Origin: Monodelphis domestica
Taxonomy: Eukaryota > Chordata > Mammalia > Didelphimorphia > Didelphidae
Length of the DNA stretch: 64,000 nt
NCBI RefSeq assembly: GCF_027887165.1
Contig: NC_077233.1
Location: forward strand, 233,497,324-233,561,323
Direction of reading: 5' to 3'
Under the pieces are notes generated by a model that saw only the letters and a program-made list of their open reading frames with translations, was not told the DNA's origin and made no database searches. Position numbers and translations under genes: made by a program. The stretch's first letter is position 1. The number at the start of each line of letters is the position of its first letter. This document shows, piece by piece, positions 27,721 through 39,807 of this stretch.

Positions 27721-29829
27721 CTTAATTCTTGACCAATTGAGGTTCAGAGGTTTGGTAGACTTTGCTAAGATACTACAACTTGGATTTTCTGAGAACTTGT
27801 TCCTCATCATTCTTGACTTCAGTTGTCTCCTATTAGTATTATTGGCTCCGCACTGGGTAAGAGGAAGTTTGTGGGGTGAACCCTCAGGGATTTGAAACCA
27901 AAGACTTATAAGAATGGTATTCCCTACACCACATGCTCTCTGCTTGGAAAGTTGCCTTTCCTAGTTGGATGACCTGGCGTTAATTAAAAGGACAAGAAAA
28001 AAATAATCTGCTCCTTACTGAAATTGGATGTTTCCTTGTGGAAAGAGAATAAAAGGATGAGCAGATGTCTAATAACAAAATTACAACCTATAAAGATGTG
28101 ATCCTTTTGCTTTGATGTGATAATAGAACAGTCATATTCATTTGCTATAACTTGGTACTTGACTGGAATTCGAATGGCCAAATTTCAGCAGACATGTGGT
28201 TTGCTGCTGGTTTAGGATCACATTTAAAGCTAGAAGGAATTTTAAAAGGGCATGCGCCGTCCCCTCATTTTACAACTGAGATAAGCCCAGAGTGGAGTCC
28301 CCAAGAAATATGTTCTTTAGGGCCCTCAGGATTTTTTTCTTAATAGGTTTGATGCTGAGTGGTTCTTAGTGTTTGAAGGGCATGAGATCATGCAAAGAAG
28401 AGCCTAAGGTCTTGCCTGGGATGAACAAGCTTTTCTTCAGGACATAATTACATACTGTGCCTTTCCCAATTCCTATGCCCAAGCCTGATCTTTTCCAAAA
28501 CTACATACTCATCTGGCACTCTGTGTGTGTTCTGTACCTAGAATGCCTCCCCCAAAGAGATTCAGCCACAGAGTCTTCCATGGTTTTCTCTTTTTTGCTG
28601 GTGATCTTCCCTCACCCTCCCACATCCCATAAATGATAACTCTCTCCTCCAGTCAAAGCAATAAACTTCTTAAGAGCAGGGTTCTCATCTCCAGTGACTA
28701 GCACAGGGCTGTGCATATTAATGAGAGGAAGATAATCTGGATGAGAAATTTGCTTAGGATGCAGCCCAACATACAGCTTAGCCTGGCAAGGATACCTGAA
28801 GCCCTGACGTGGTTGTGGCTTGTCTGTTCATGAAGCGTGTGTTCTCAGAGAGAACTGGAACTCCTGTCTTCTTGATTACAAAGCTGCCTTTTTTATGTGC
28901 CGTGCACAGTCAGTCAATGCTTAATACTTGAATTTGACATTTTCTCTAAGGACTTGAACAGCAGGTTGGATAGATGCCTGAGCTGGTACTGCTGTGTCTG
29001 TTACTGATGGATGGCTCAGAAGCCGTGCTTAGTGGGGCAGATTCAAAGGGAGTTATCTGAAGATTGCCTCTCTTCAGAACAGAGCCAGCATATGAGACCC
29101 CTGGCATAGATGTAGAGCTGGAAGGGACATTGACTCCAACCCCTTTTTACAGAGGAGCAATTGCAAGCCCAGGCAATTGGTTTCTCCAAGGTCACAAAAG
29201 TACCCAAATTGCAGAGACTGTATTTGAAACCAGGACTAGACGTCTAGTATGCGTATGGCCCTGCCTTCTCATGCTTGGTAATTTGCCCCAAACAAATATC
29301 TTCTTGGCCAGATCCTCAGTGGGTTGGGAATTCTGAGTGTAAACAATGTTCCATTTTAACTAATAGTAGTATAAACCTGATGACTTTCTTTGGCCCCATT
29401 TTTTGCCCAGGCTGCCCACTTCACAGTTACTCCTTTGACAGTCTGAAGCACAACTCTTGTGGTCCAGTTCAAAACTGCTCTTTCTGAGCTGATTAATTAA
29501 TAAACTGTAGCTGACATTTCTATACCACTTAAAGGTCTGCAAAGCAATTTACATTTTTATCTCCTTTGATCTTCACTCCTCCCCCTTTGTGGGTAGGGTA
29601 GGATGGATGATGAGCAGGGTTAGGACTTGGCAGATGCAGGACTTGAACCCATTTATCCATCTTCACTGGTTTTCACACTAGCATCTTTCCTAAGATTCCC
29701 CTGAGGGTCATTTTATAATCTCTAATTTGAATTGGTCAAATTTTACTGCTACCATTCAAACTTTCTTTTTTGCTAAGGCTTCCTGCTCCATTGACTTGTC
29801 TGGCTTAAGTTTGTTCTGTCCTCTGGGGG
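27721..29829. other. Intergenic, a few repeat scraps
   Basis: 29,095-29,240 ('agagctggaagggacattga', 'aggtcacaaaagtacc') is a fragment of an old mammalian repeat. 28,610-28,730 and 29,500-29,690 hold MIR-like scraps. No gene recognised. Confidence 0.4.
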
Positions 29830-30035
29830 AGAGAAGTGACAGTCTATAGAGTGCTGGGTCTGGAGTCAAAAAGAGCCAAGTTCGAATCCAGATGTTGGCA
29901 CTCCACAGCTCTGATTCTGGACAAGTTGCCGAACCTTGAATTGCCCCAGTTTGCTCAACAGTAAAATAGCACCTATTTCAAATTGGTCATGTGGACCAAA
30001 TGAAACAATACTTTTAAAGTGCTTAGAACAGTGCT
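29830..30035 (+). mobile_element. MIR-type SINE
   Basis: Head 'agtgctgggtctggagtcaa', core 'ggacaagttgccgaaccttg', tail 'aaagtgcttagaacagtgct'. Confidence 0.75.
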
Positions 30036-30949
30036 GGGTCTCTTCCCTCCCCTGCCAATCCACTCCAGGCTCATTGTGAAACTGGCATTCCTTCAACCCC
30101 AAATTTGTATCACACATAGGAAAGAAATCTTTGTGTACAACAAAAAACTTTGAATGATAAGTATAAACGGGAAGGCTAGAGCTTGAGATGCAGTTTGGGT
30201 TTTTGAGTTAACTTGTATTTAGGAAAAAATACTGTTCCCTCTGCTACTTTTCTCCTCTAAGAAGATGCTTTTGTCTTAGCAATGGTAGAAGATCCCCCTC
30301 TTGACTTAAGTGAAAAGAAAGCCCTGGTCTTGTCCTCAAGAGGTGCAAATATTCTTACGGCAGAGACATGACCTCCATTTGTATAGGCTCGCAGCAGCGG
30401 AGCCCAAGAGATGAGGGTTTTGCTGACTGTTTCTTCAGTTCTTGAGTTTGTTTTTTGTCATTTGTCCCACAAAAATTCAGTTATCACTCACAGTTCATAG
30501 CACGGATGGATGCTTAAGTCTGTTTTGAGTTGGTTCAGTGTCCAGGCCACGGTGGCCTCAGTTGTATGTCCTGGTTCCTGGGGGTGACCACGTTCCATTC
30601 CATATTGTTGATGCATCACAGATGAAACATGAGATCTCAGTGCTGTTTCCAAATGTAATTGAACTATAATTTGCATAGCAAGGACTGTGGCCTAGCCTGG
30701 AACCTCTGAGTTTCTGTGGATTTAGAGATGAGTGAAGAGGGCAGGAAAAGTAGGCAGGACTCTAGAAATGACAGACAAGATCCCTGAACTGTGTCTAGAC
30801 AGGAGTACCCTTCGCTCTGGATAAAGGCTTCAGGATGGGTGAATTTATTTTCCATTTATAAGAGGAAGTGAATATGTTTTTAGAGGTAGCCAAACATTGC
30901 TAAAGTCGGCAGAATAAAATGATTCAGGGGTAGAAACATGGAATTTTTT
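30036..30949. other. Intergenic, nothing recognised
   Basis: No gene or assignable repeat on either strand. Confidence 0.4.
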
Positions 30950-31150
30950 GGATTTTTTAGCTTCCTGGCCCTGTGACCTTTGGGGAAGCCACGTGATCTT
31001 TTTGTGTTGGGTTTTCTCTGCCAAATGGGAATGGCATTGGCTCTCCTTACCATTGTAGGGAGTTGTTATAAAGGTCAATTGAGATGATAATAAAATCTGA
31101 AAGGCTTTATCGGTTATAAAGTGCTATACAATGCACGGCATAATTATTAT
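30950..31150 (+). mobile_element. MIR-type SINE, diverged
   Basis: 'ctggccctgtgacctttggg' head, 'ttgttataaaggtcaattga' and 'ataaagtgctatacaatgc' tail. Confidence 0.65.
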
Positions 31151-31157
31151 TATTTCT

Positions 31158-31349
31158 TATTACCCTTGTGTCTTAGAATCAATGCTGTGCATTGGCTCCA
31201 AAGCAAAAGAGCAGTAAAGACTAGGCAGTGGGGGGTAAGTTACTTACTCAGGGTCACCCAGCTAGGAAGTGTCTGAGGCCACATTTGAATCCAGGACCTC
31301 CTGTCTCTAGGCCTGGCTCTGTATCCACTGAGCCACCCAGCTGCCCCCT
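31158..31349 (-). mobile_element. SINE family A
   Basis: Complete minus-strand copy from 'acccttgtgtcttagaatca' to 'ccacccagctgcccc'. Confidence 0.92.
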
Positions 31350-31789
31350 GCGTGGTGTAATTATTGAAAAGGATATTTAAAAGTAGAGGGATTCCACTTT
31401 CTAGTCCATCAAGCAGTCAGGAAGGGGCTGATGAAACGTGAGAATCCAGATCACTCCAGGACAAAGGTTTCCCAAGCTTCACTAGCACGTTTAAATCCTC
31501 AGGCGTCTCTGAGAAACCCTCTGTGGCTAAGGATGTTCAGATGGGATGGAGAAGCTTCTTTGTGAAAAGCAGGCCGAGGGGCTGAAGCCCTAACATTGCA
31601 CAAAGCCCTGCTCCGACATCCCTCTGACAGCATCCCTTTTCCTTCCCCGCTGGCACCTGCCCTGCCTCACCAGGGGAGCGAAGGGGAGGGGTTTAGCGAG
31701 GGCGCAGTCTCCCGCCACCCAAGTTTCTTGAGGCTAGAGCCGCTGGTTTCTTTTTTCTCCTCTTTGGGGGTGGGAGGTGGGCTGGGGTT

Positions 31790-32020
31790 GGGTGGAGAAC
31801 ACACCAAAGAGAACAAAAATAGGCTTTAATTGCTCCCTCTTTCTCCTGCCTCCTTCTTCACTAAAAATAAAGGTCTTGCCTTTGATGCCGTGGACACAAA
31901 TGTTTGGCACTTATTAGCCAAGGCCTGGCATATTTATCTCCCATTAGTTAGCATAACACGGGAGCCTGACCAGGGAAGGGCTTTACCCTTATGCTTCAAA
32001 AAAAGAACAATGCATCATTA
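31790..32020. promoter_or_regulatory. Possible conserved non-coding element
   Basis: A repeat-free stretch with evenly mixed, low-CpG sequence and homeobox- and MEF2/SRF-like AT cores ('ggctttaattgctccctc', 'cccattagttagcataac', 'ggcatatttatctccc'). It has the look of an enhancer-type element. This is a pattern judgement only; conservation cannot be measured here. Confidence 0.25.
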
Positions 32021-32445
32021 GAAGATGGGCAGAGTTCCTTTTCTAGGATAGGCGTCATCACAGCCCGCATGATGATGGGACTGTTGGGCTTATGGCAGAG
32101 CAGCTCGCCTGGGGTCTGGTCACTGGGGTGTTCCTAAAGCGAATGTCACAAAACCAGGCTCTCCTTCCCTCCCCGAAAAGCAGGAAATAGCTGTCCAGGG
32201 GCAGCGGGGTCAAGGGCTGAGCCCAGGTCTGGCAGGCTGCCCCAATCAGAAAAGGAGAGCGGATCCCACAGATTGCAAGCCATCTAGGGAGAGGGAACAA
32301 GTTTCTATTTTGCTTTTTGCCCTCATAGCGACTGTCTAATCCAGTGCTGGATGGGTAGCAGAGCCCTGAGGAATAGGTTTTGGGGACGATGACATATGTA
32401 ACTTTTTAATTCTTACCTTTTATTTTCTTGCATTTCATTAAAAAA

Positions 32446-32626
32446 ATTATTTTTAACCCTTCCATCTTAGAATCAATACTGTGTGTTGGCTCCAAGGCAG
32501 AAGAGTGGTAATGGGGGTCAAGTGACTTGCCCAGGGTCACACAGCTGGGAAGTATGAGTTCAGATTTGAACCCAGGACCTCAAGTCTCTAGGCCTGACTC
32601 TATCCATTGGGCTACCCAGCTGCCCC
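32446..32626 (-). mobile_element. SINE family A, first of a head-to-tail pair
   Basis: Minus-strand copy ending 'ctacccagctgcccc', joined directly to the next copy with no T-run or spacer between. Confidence 0.9.
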
Positions 32627-32799
32627 CTTACCTTCTATTTTAGAATCAAGACTAAGTATTGTTTCCAAGGAAGAAAAGTGGTAAGGGCCAGACAATGGAG
32701 GGTAAGTGTGTTGCCAGGATCACATGGCTAGGAAGTGTCAGGTCAGATTTAAACCCAGGACCTCTGGTCTTGTATCCATTGAGCCATGTAGCTGCCCTT
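32627..32799 (-). mobile_element. SINE family A, second of the pair
   Basis: Begins 'cttaccttctattttagaat' immediately after the previous copy and ends 'gagccatgtagctgccc'. More diverged than its partner. Confidence 0.88.
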
Positions 32800-32869
32800 A
32801 CATAAATTGATTGCCTATTTTATTTATTAAATTATTACATTTATTTAATAAAATTCCCAATTCCGACAT

Positions 32870-33566
32870 TTATTTCCCAGTGACTCCGGAGGAGATCACG
32901 AACCTATTTCCTCCATTTTGGAGATGAGTAAATGGACTTTGGAGAGGTAAGACGATTTGTGTAGAGACTCAAAGGAATACCTTGTGAGGGAGGAAATAAA
33001 GCCCGGCCCTCCCTCCCAGCTCAGCACTCTGCACGTCTAATGGGGCGCCGCCATCTGATTATTGTGCCAGGGCCCTTCGGGCGCCTCTTGACCAGGGAGT
33101 GCACTACGGAGTCTGACCCCGAGGGAGGGTACTTGGGGCGGCCTCTGGAGCGGAGCTCTCCGCCCCTGCAGCATTCAGCCTCCCGAGGCTGGGAGTGCCG
33201 GAGCCTGCGCTCACTGGGCTTCGGAGCATCCTCCCTGGGACCTTCTGGGGGATTGTCTCCTTCCTCCTCAGCTCTGAGCTCTGCAGGGGCACCCGAGCCT
33301 GTGCTGGTGTCCCCCTCTTCCCGGCCCCTAGCACAAGGGCTCCTTCAAAGCTTGCCGGCCTCGGCCCCAACTTTTGTGGCTGATGTTTTCCCCTAATTGA
33401 AGCTCATTTTCATCTACAGCTCTTTGCCCAAAGCTCAGGGTCACCTGCCTCTAGGATTTGCCGGCAGGAATATCATCAAACCACGGGATGAAGGAAGACT
33501 TGACTAAGGCTCTATCGATTTTCACTTAAAGAGGGAGAGGGAGGGGTACAGAACTACACCCAGAAG
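32870..33566. other. GC-rich segment, no recognised gene
   Basis: 33,000-33,380 is GC-rich with moderate CpG, and open frames of 118 and 88 codons overlap on opposite strands. Neither resembles a known protein, and high GC lowers stop-codon frequency, so I treat them as chance. It could be a first exon or CpG island of an unseen transcript. Confidence 0.35.
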
Positions 33567-33740
33567 CAGTCAGCAGGTCCTGGGTTCAAATGTGACCTCA
33601 GACACTTCCTAGCTGTGTGACCCTGGGCAAGTCGCTTGACCCCCATTGCCTAGCCCTTATTGCTCTTCTGCCTTGGAGCCAATCCACAGTATTGACTCCA
33701 AGACGGAAAGTAAGGGTTTAAAATAAATAAATAAAAAAAA
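33567..33740 (+). mobile_element. SINE family A, 5'-truncated
   Basis: Begins at the B-box 'gtcctgggttcaaatgtgac' and ends with an A-rich 'aataaataaataaaaaaaa' tail. Confidence 0.88.
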
Positions 33741-33879
33741 ATGTTTATTCCATGCTCTAGAATTTAATTATTTTAAAATAACTGATTCATGTAAGAAGCC
33801 TTTATTTACTCTTTCTGCCAATGGAATAACAGCGACACCTCCAAAAGGAAAATCCCCCAAACCCTAGTAAGAAATACTC

Positions 33880-34460
33880 ATAACCGATTAAGCACTTCCC
33901 TCTTTGGCCGCATTCAAGATGTAGGCCTCATTTGGAAGCCCGTGTCCGTCACTTGTCCAACCTTCAGGCTTCTTGAATGACGAATGGTCGCTTATTGCGC
34001 TGGTCAGTGCCCTGCCCAAGGGTTCGCTGAGACCCAGAGTCAGATACTCTGATTCGCGTCCATGCGGCCCAGAAGCGAAACAAATACAAGTGTGCCGTGT
34101 GCATAAGAGACGCTCATCCACTAGTTGTGGAGGGAGTGGACATCGGAGCACTAGGAGCCGCCGTCCTAGGCACAGTCCCCCGGAACTTGGGCTCTGTACG
34201 TCTTCCACACTGGCCCGGCATCCGCAGAGGGGCCGCAGACCGTCACCAGCCTTGGCGATGGGTGGAAATGAGCGCGCCTCTTTTCCTATTCTGCTCCCCC
34301 TTCCCCACCGAGTACCCCAGCCTTTACCCCTCCCCCCCCAGGGCCCAGGGAGGAGAGAGGGGGCGTCTCCTCCCTCAGCCCGATTCCGGGGGCTCAGGAG
34401 GTCCTGACATCGCCTTTCACGCCCCGCTGGGCCTCTTTTGTTGGTGAATCTGTTAAACCT
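33880..34460. other. GC/CpG-rich island with long overlapping frames
   Basis: A 212-codon minus-strand frame (33,888-34,526) and 144- and 116-codon plus-strand frames overlap here. The predicted residues are Arg/Gly/Pro/Ser-rich without domains I know. CpG content suggests an unmethylated island, perhaps a distal promoter, but no splice-linked exon was found. Confidence 0.35.
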
Positions 34461-34654
34461 TCCTCTGAATTGACTTTGTCTGCATCCTCTCTGGAGGGAA
34501 ACCAGTTCCGTCCTTCTAAAATACACGGCCTCGTGGCTTCCTTTCTCCCTCCAGTGCCGCGTTCAGACCTAATGATCTCGTGTGTCTCTTTCCATGGTGA
34601 AGTGCACCGGCTGCCTTCTTCTGGTCTTCAGTCGGGGTGTTCTCCAGGCGTGTC

Positions 34655-34848
34655 TCACTCTGTGTGCCCCCATGAGGGGGTTTCTGGGCAGAGATACTCA
34701 GTGCTTGGCCATTTCCTTCTCTGGCTCCTTTGACAGATGGGGAAACGGAGGCAAGCAGGGTGAAATGACTTGCCCAGAGTTGCGTAGGAGGCTAGATTTG
34801 AATTCAGATCTTCCTGACTGTAGTTTTTCCCATTGAGCTCCCTACTTA
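34655..34848 (-). mobile_element. SINE family B
   Basis: Minus-strand copy: 'ccccatgagggggtttctgg' 3' part, 'gatggggaaacggaggcaag' and 'agatcttcctgactgtag' head. Confidence 0.8.
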
Positions 34849-36164
34849 CTCCAGCTAGGGGAAGGGGGAAGCAAACTTCTAGGGAGCACAAGAAACGTGT
34901 CGAGGGATAGGGCTGATATACCTTATCCTTCTGAAATTCCTTTTTTGTTTCCTGAGAGGCAAAGGTGGTAGAGCTGATAGAGAGCCAGCCTTCGAATGAG
35001 GAAGACTTGAGTTCGAGTTTTGCCTCAGTCTTAGACTCAGTTTTGCTGGCAGTCTTTCCCAGGTACTAGTCTAAGACTCTAATGTCACAGAGAAGATACC
35101 AGCGTGGGCTGGTAAAAGGCTGTTTCTTCCTCTTCCAATGAAATCACAGGCGTGATCTCTATTTCTGTTTTATTCCTCATGTGTATATGTATCTATGTAT
35201 GTACGTCTAGGAAAATTGACATAAAGCCAAGGAACGGGGGCCAACAAAGTGTGGGTAATCCGTGCTCTAGGTGTATAAGCATTTTATGGTTTCTTCCAGG
35301 AAAGCAGGTTTCTGAAAAGTTGTATATAAATATTTTTTAAAGCAAATTCTATTTTAGTAATTTGGAAAAAAAATTATTTGAGTTCTCTAGTTTGGATTTT
35401 ATCTGGATGAAAATTTATACTACTTGATATTGTCGGACTTTTTAACATTTCAAATTAAATTGTTTAAAGATGCCCCGAGCTCGGTGTCATAATCCAGTAT
35501 TTCTCTGCAGTTTAGAACTTGCCTTTTGTCATGGTTTCCATATGGAGCAGAGGTAGTCAATTTGTCTTCTCGTGCTCTTCCCTTCATTTTTTTCTCCAGT
35601 TCCCCTAGAGATTGTGCCAAATGCTTTTCAGTGAAACATGAGATCTCCTACAAGTCTCTACCTGCATTTTATCTCTCCTCATGGCCTGTAGACTTCTCCT
35701 TTCTCCTCCACCCCAGGCTAAAACCAAGGCCATGTTAGTGATACCTTTGGCCAATATGTGGCTCCTTCACCTTGTGCCCTGCAACTGTGTATAGGTCTAT
35801 TGATCGAATGCTAATTTCAGACTTGGTAGATTCTGGGTTTCTGGTCCGCCATTTTCAGATCAGTGCTGGCCTTTAGAGAAATTCCAGGGCCAGCTAGGTT
35901 TCCTTTACCTCCTGAGCCACAAAGTGCCTCTTTGACTTACTTACTTTCCTAGGAGACTGGATACCTCTTTTTACCCTATATTATAACTATTTACAGATTA
36001 ACCTCCCCTCCCTCACTTTGTAAGATGTCTCTTGGAATAAGGTAAAAGAATGAAGTAAAATGAATTCCATAGTGAATTCCATCTTGTAGAACCTCTATAT
36101 TTCCTCTACTTAAAAAAAAAACAAACAGATTTCTATTTTTTTCTCTTTCTCTCCTACTTCCCAG
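34849..36164. other. Intergenic, nothing recognised
   Basis: No gene. 34,955-35,060 may be a short SINE remnant ('aggaagacttgagttcgagt'). Confidence 0.4.
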
Positions 36165-36460
36165 CCCATTGGGGAAAAGGAAAAAAGAAAAATATATTTT
36201 TATAACAAATATACATAGTTAAGCAAAATAAATTCCCTCAATGACTATACAAAAATATAGGTTTCATTCTGTACCCTAAATCTGTTTTGTCTCTGTAATG
36301 GATCCTGTGTTTCTTCATCAGTCCCTCTGGAATCATGAATGATCATTGTATTGATCGGAGTTCTTAGAGCTTTCAAGTTGTTTGTTTTTATGGTGTTGTT
36401 GTCATTAAATAAATTGTTCCCCTGGTTGTGCTCATTTCATTCTTCATCAACTTAAAAAAG
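36165..36460 (-). mobile_element. Old L1-like 3' region
   Basis: 'taagcaaaataaattccctc', 'tctggaatcatgaatgatca', 'gttcccctggttgtgctcat' and 'ttcattcttcatcaa' parallel the minus-strand L1 3' UTR/ORF2 end seen at 45,640-45,720 ('gttctcctggttctgctcat'). Confidence 0.5.
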
Positions 36461-36675
36461 TTCTCCAAATTGTTCATTTTTATAATATTGATGGCAGAGT
36501 ATAAATTGTTCTTTCGATCCTTTAAGAAAAGGATTTTAATGAAGGGGATTTGCAAACTCAGTTGAGTCAATAAATGGAACATGGTAGTCCAGAAAAGCTA
36601 ATGGGATCAGAGGCTTAATTAATAGAGGCAGTGTCCAAGAGGCAATGGTCCTTCTGAAATCTGGCCTGCGGGGAG

Positions 36676-36881
36676 AGGGGGCAGCTGGGTGACTCAGGGG
36701 ATTGAGAGACAGGCCCAGAGACAGGAGGTCCTGGTTCAAATGTGACCTCAGACACTTCCTAGCTGTGTGACCCTAGACAAGTACTTTAACCTCCATTGCT
36801 TAGCTCTTACTTTCCTTCTGCCGTAGAACCATATGCGCAGTATTGATTCTAAGACAGAAGGTAAGAGTTTAAAAAAAAAAA
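36676..36881 (+). mobile_element. SINE family A with clean target duplication
   Basis: GAAATCTGGCCT occurs at 36,656-36,667 and 36,882-36,893 on either side of the element, including its 'gggagaggggg' lead-in. A-run tail of 10 bases. Confidence 0.95.
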
Positions 36882-37239
36882 GAAATCTGGCCTAGTCAGA
36901 CCACATCCAGAGTGTGACATTTAGGTCTGGTTACCACATTGCTGAGAAACACTGTCAAACTGGAACACAGCCAGAGAAGGGAGACCAGGATGGAGTGAGA
37001 ACTGGCGACCACATCAGAAGAATCTTGGTTGTAGGAAGTGGGAGAGACCTATCCTGTACATAATACCAACTTTAAGGTGGACATGATAGCTCTTAGCATG
37101 CCATCCTGAGGAAGAGGGGTCTGATTTATTTGGCTCTGCCCTGAGCTAATGGTGGAATTCATAGAGAGGCAGATTTCCATTCAATAGCTGTTCCAAAAAT
37201 CTTAGGGCTTTTAGCTTTAATAGTTTGAAACTGAGACTT

Positions 37240-37393
37240 TTTTTTTTAACTCTTACCTTCTGTCAATATCAATTCTAAAACAGAAGAGTGGCAAGGGCTA
37301 AGCAATCAGTGTTAAGTGACTTACCCAGGGTCACTCAGCTAGGAAATGACTAAAGCCACATTTGAATCCAGGTCTTCCCAATTCCAGTGCTCT
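37240..37393 (-). mobile_element. SINE family A, head-truncated
   Basis: Minus-strand: 'aactcttaccttctgtcaat' to 'tcccaattccagtgctct'. Confidence 0.8.
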
Positions 37394-38283
37394 GAGACTT
37401 TTACGATAATCCTGGAAAAAAACAAAAAAACTATTTGCTCAAAGGTGGAATGGGTTGCTTTTGAGGAAGGCAGTTTCTGATTTGCCAGATGACCACTTAT
37501 TAGAGATAATTTGACAGAGGATTTCTGTTCAGGTAGAGGTTATATGAGACCTCTGGGGTTCCTTCCAGTTCTGTGATACCGAGTTTCTGGAATTTTGACT
37601 TCTCAGGCAATTGGCGGATGGCTTTAAGGGTGGGAAGCTGGCCATTCACCTAGGTGAACAGGCTTCCTGGCACATGCCTGTTCTTGAGGGAGGGAAAATG
37701 TGTTTGTTTTTTTTTAATGAATTATACCTGCTAGGGTTTACTTAGAGAATCACCCAGCCTGATTTTATAAAAGAAGACTCCAAAGCAGGGAGAAGTGAAG
37801 TAAGGTCATGAGGCAGGTTAGTGGCCTCAGTATTATTATCTTTTCTTGCTTTCTTGTGCTCATGGCTACTTGTTTCCCTCGAGAGCTGAGAGAAGCTTGA
37901 TAGAGGAATCAGGCCCAAAAGCTTTCCTTTTCATGTCAGCTCTGTCTGTCTAACACAATTCAACAAGAACTGAGAACCTGTTGAGCCTAGCACTGTGCTA
38001 GGTAAGCTGTAGAGGGACCCGTGGAGAGTAGATTTGGGTGCCAGGCTAGGGAGTGGCTTCAGATTTGTGGTAGGTCACCCAGTGGGAGGTGTGGGAGAAA
38101 GTGAGATGGGGGGCATCTTCCTTTATACCTCCCTCCCCTGCTGATCTGGGATAAGGGTAGGGATTCAAAATGTGATTTCATGGAAGAGAACACTGTTTCT
38201 CAAACTGTACTGCAGGGAACTCTGAAACACCTCAAGTTTGCTTTTTGTTTTAATGAATTTTAAATTGTTTTTATTTTTTTGGT
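37394..38283. other. Intergenic, nothing recognised
   Basis: No gene. 37,955-38,010 is a MIR-type scrap ('ttgagcctagcactgtgcta'). Confidence 0.4.
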
Positions 38284-38439
38284 CAGTGGTTTTTCAGTTG
38301 TGTCCAACTCTTTGTGACCCCATTTGGAGTTTTCTTGGTAAATATATACAAGTGATTTCCTATTTTCTTCTCCAGCTTATTTTAGAGAAAAAGAAATTGA
38401 AGCAAACAGGATTAAGTGGCTTGTCCAGGGTCATACACC
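38284..38439 (-). mobile_element. SINE family B, truncated
   Basis: 'cagttgtgtccaactctttg' 3' end through 'tggcttgtccagggtcatac'. It breaks where the family A copy begins. Confidence 0.85.
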
Positions 38440-38459
38440 TATTAAAACAAACAAACAAA

Positions 38460-38651
38460 TAATTTACCTTCTGTCTTAGAATAGATACTAAATATTGGTT
38501 CCAAATGCAGAAGAGTGGTAAAGGCTAGGCAACTGAGGTTAAGTGACTTGCCCAAGGTCACACAGCTGGGAAGTGTCTGAAGTCAGATTTAAACTCAAGA
38601 CCTTCCTTCCCTGGGCCTGGCTTTCTATCCACTGAGTCAACTAGCTGCCTT
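38460..38651 (-). mobile_element. SINE family A
   Basis: Minus-strand copy, 'ttaccttctgtcttagaata' to 'gagtcaactagctgcc', next to or inserted in the family B copy. Confidence 0.88.
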
Positions 38652-39103
38652 GGTCACATCTATTGACAAGCATTAAAAAGAATAATTTTAGAGAATCTTA
38701 TGACAAGGGTTCTGCCACCCTATAGAGAATTTTCACTATGGGATGAACTTTAGTGAATCTGAAAGACTGGGTTTTCCTGACCTGTTCATTCCCAGAAGCA
38801 AAGATTTAGAGCTGGAAAGGACTATAGAAGCCACCTAGAATGACCCCATCATTTTATCAAATGAGGAAACACATTAAAAGAGGTCAGATAGCCCAGGAGA
38901 AGTGGGATCCTAACCCAAATCCTCTTGACTCCACAGCTCAGTCTTTCCATCCTTTGCCTCTGGCACCATCTCTAAAGAGGAGAGTTTGATTCCTGCATAG
39001 TCTCATTTTGGAGGATGGAATGAGCTTCACCACTGGAATAGTATGAGTGGTCATGTCCTGGACAGATCAATGGCCCTGTGGGAGCAGTTGTCATTCTACC
39101 CAG
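38652..39103. other. Intergenic
   Basis: 38,800-38,900 ('gatttagagctggaaaggac', 'atgaggaaacac') is a scrap of an old repeat also seen at 29,095 and 59,550. No gene. Confidence 0.4.
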
Positions 39104-39472
39104 GGGAGAGAGAGAAAGAAAAAGAGTAAGAGAGAGAGACAGATAGATAGACAAAAAGTGAGAGAGACAGAGACAGACAGAGACAGAGACGGAGAGAAAT
39201 ACAGAGACAGAAAGAGACTGACAGAAACAGACAGAGACAGAGAGAAATAGAGAAAGAGAGAAAGAGACAGAGAGACAGAGAGAAATAGATAAAGATAGAA
39301 AGAGAGAAAGAGAAAGAGACAGAGAGAGAGACAGAGACAGAAACAGAAATAAAAGGAGATGGAGACAGAAACAAAGAGACAAAAAGAGAGATAGAGACAA
39401 AAAAACAGAAATAGAGAGATAGACAGAGAGAAAGACAAGAGACAGAAATAGAGAGAGACAGAGATAGAGAGA

Positions 39473-39511
<39 letters not shown>
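39104..39511. repeat. 408 bp purine tract (GAGA/GACA/GAAA)
   Basis: Almost purely A and G on the + strand, with periodic C (GAGACA) and T (GAAATA, GATAGA). It ends in a pure GA run at 39,476-39,510. All six frames are open, giving false Leu/Ser- and Arg/Glu-rich frames. It is a degenerate microsatellite able to form triplex structures. Confidence 0.97.
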
Positions 39512-39514
<3 letters not shown>

Positions 39515-39807
39515 GACCTCTGGAGAGAAGGGAGAAGGAAGAGGCAGAGTCTTTGGTGCAATTCTTTAACCCTGCTTCCAGGGAGCCAGAAAATTGCGAA
39601 GTCATCTCCAAACTCCAAGTCTTGGATCATTGAGCCGGCATATATGTCATGGGGATAGGGCCAGTCCCCCCACCCCCCTTCTAGTTGTACTTCATAGGGT
39701 GTTTTCTAGCCAGAGATGATGGGTGAGTGCTCTGTCCCCCGGACGATGCCCATTACATTTAAGTATGTTATATTCAAAATATACCCAAGGTTATTTTGAG
39801 GGAGAAA

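Noticed and set aside
33888-34526. 212-codon minus-strand frame as a gene
   Set aside because: GC-rich composition makes long frames likely, opposite-strand frames overlap it, and no known domain is visible. Kept only as a GC island to check.
38972-39630. Leu/Ser-rich open frames up to 179 codons on the minus strand
   Set aside because: They are produced by the purine tract; all frames are open there.
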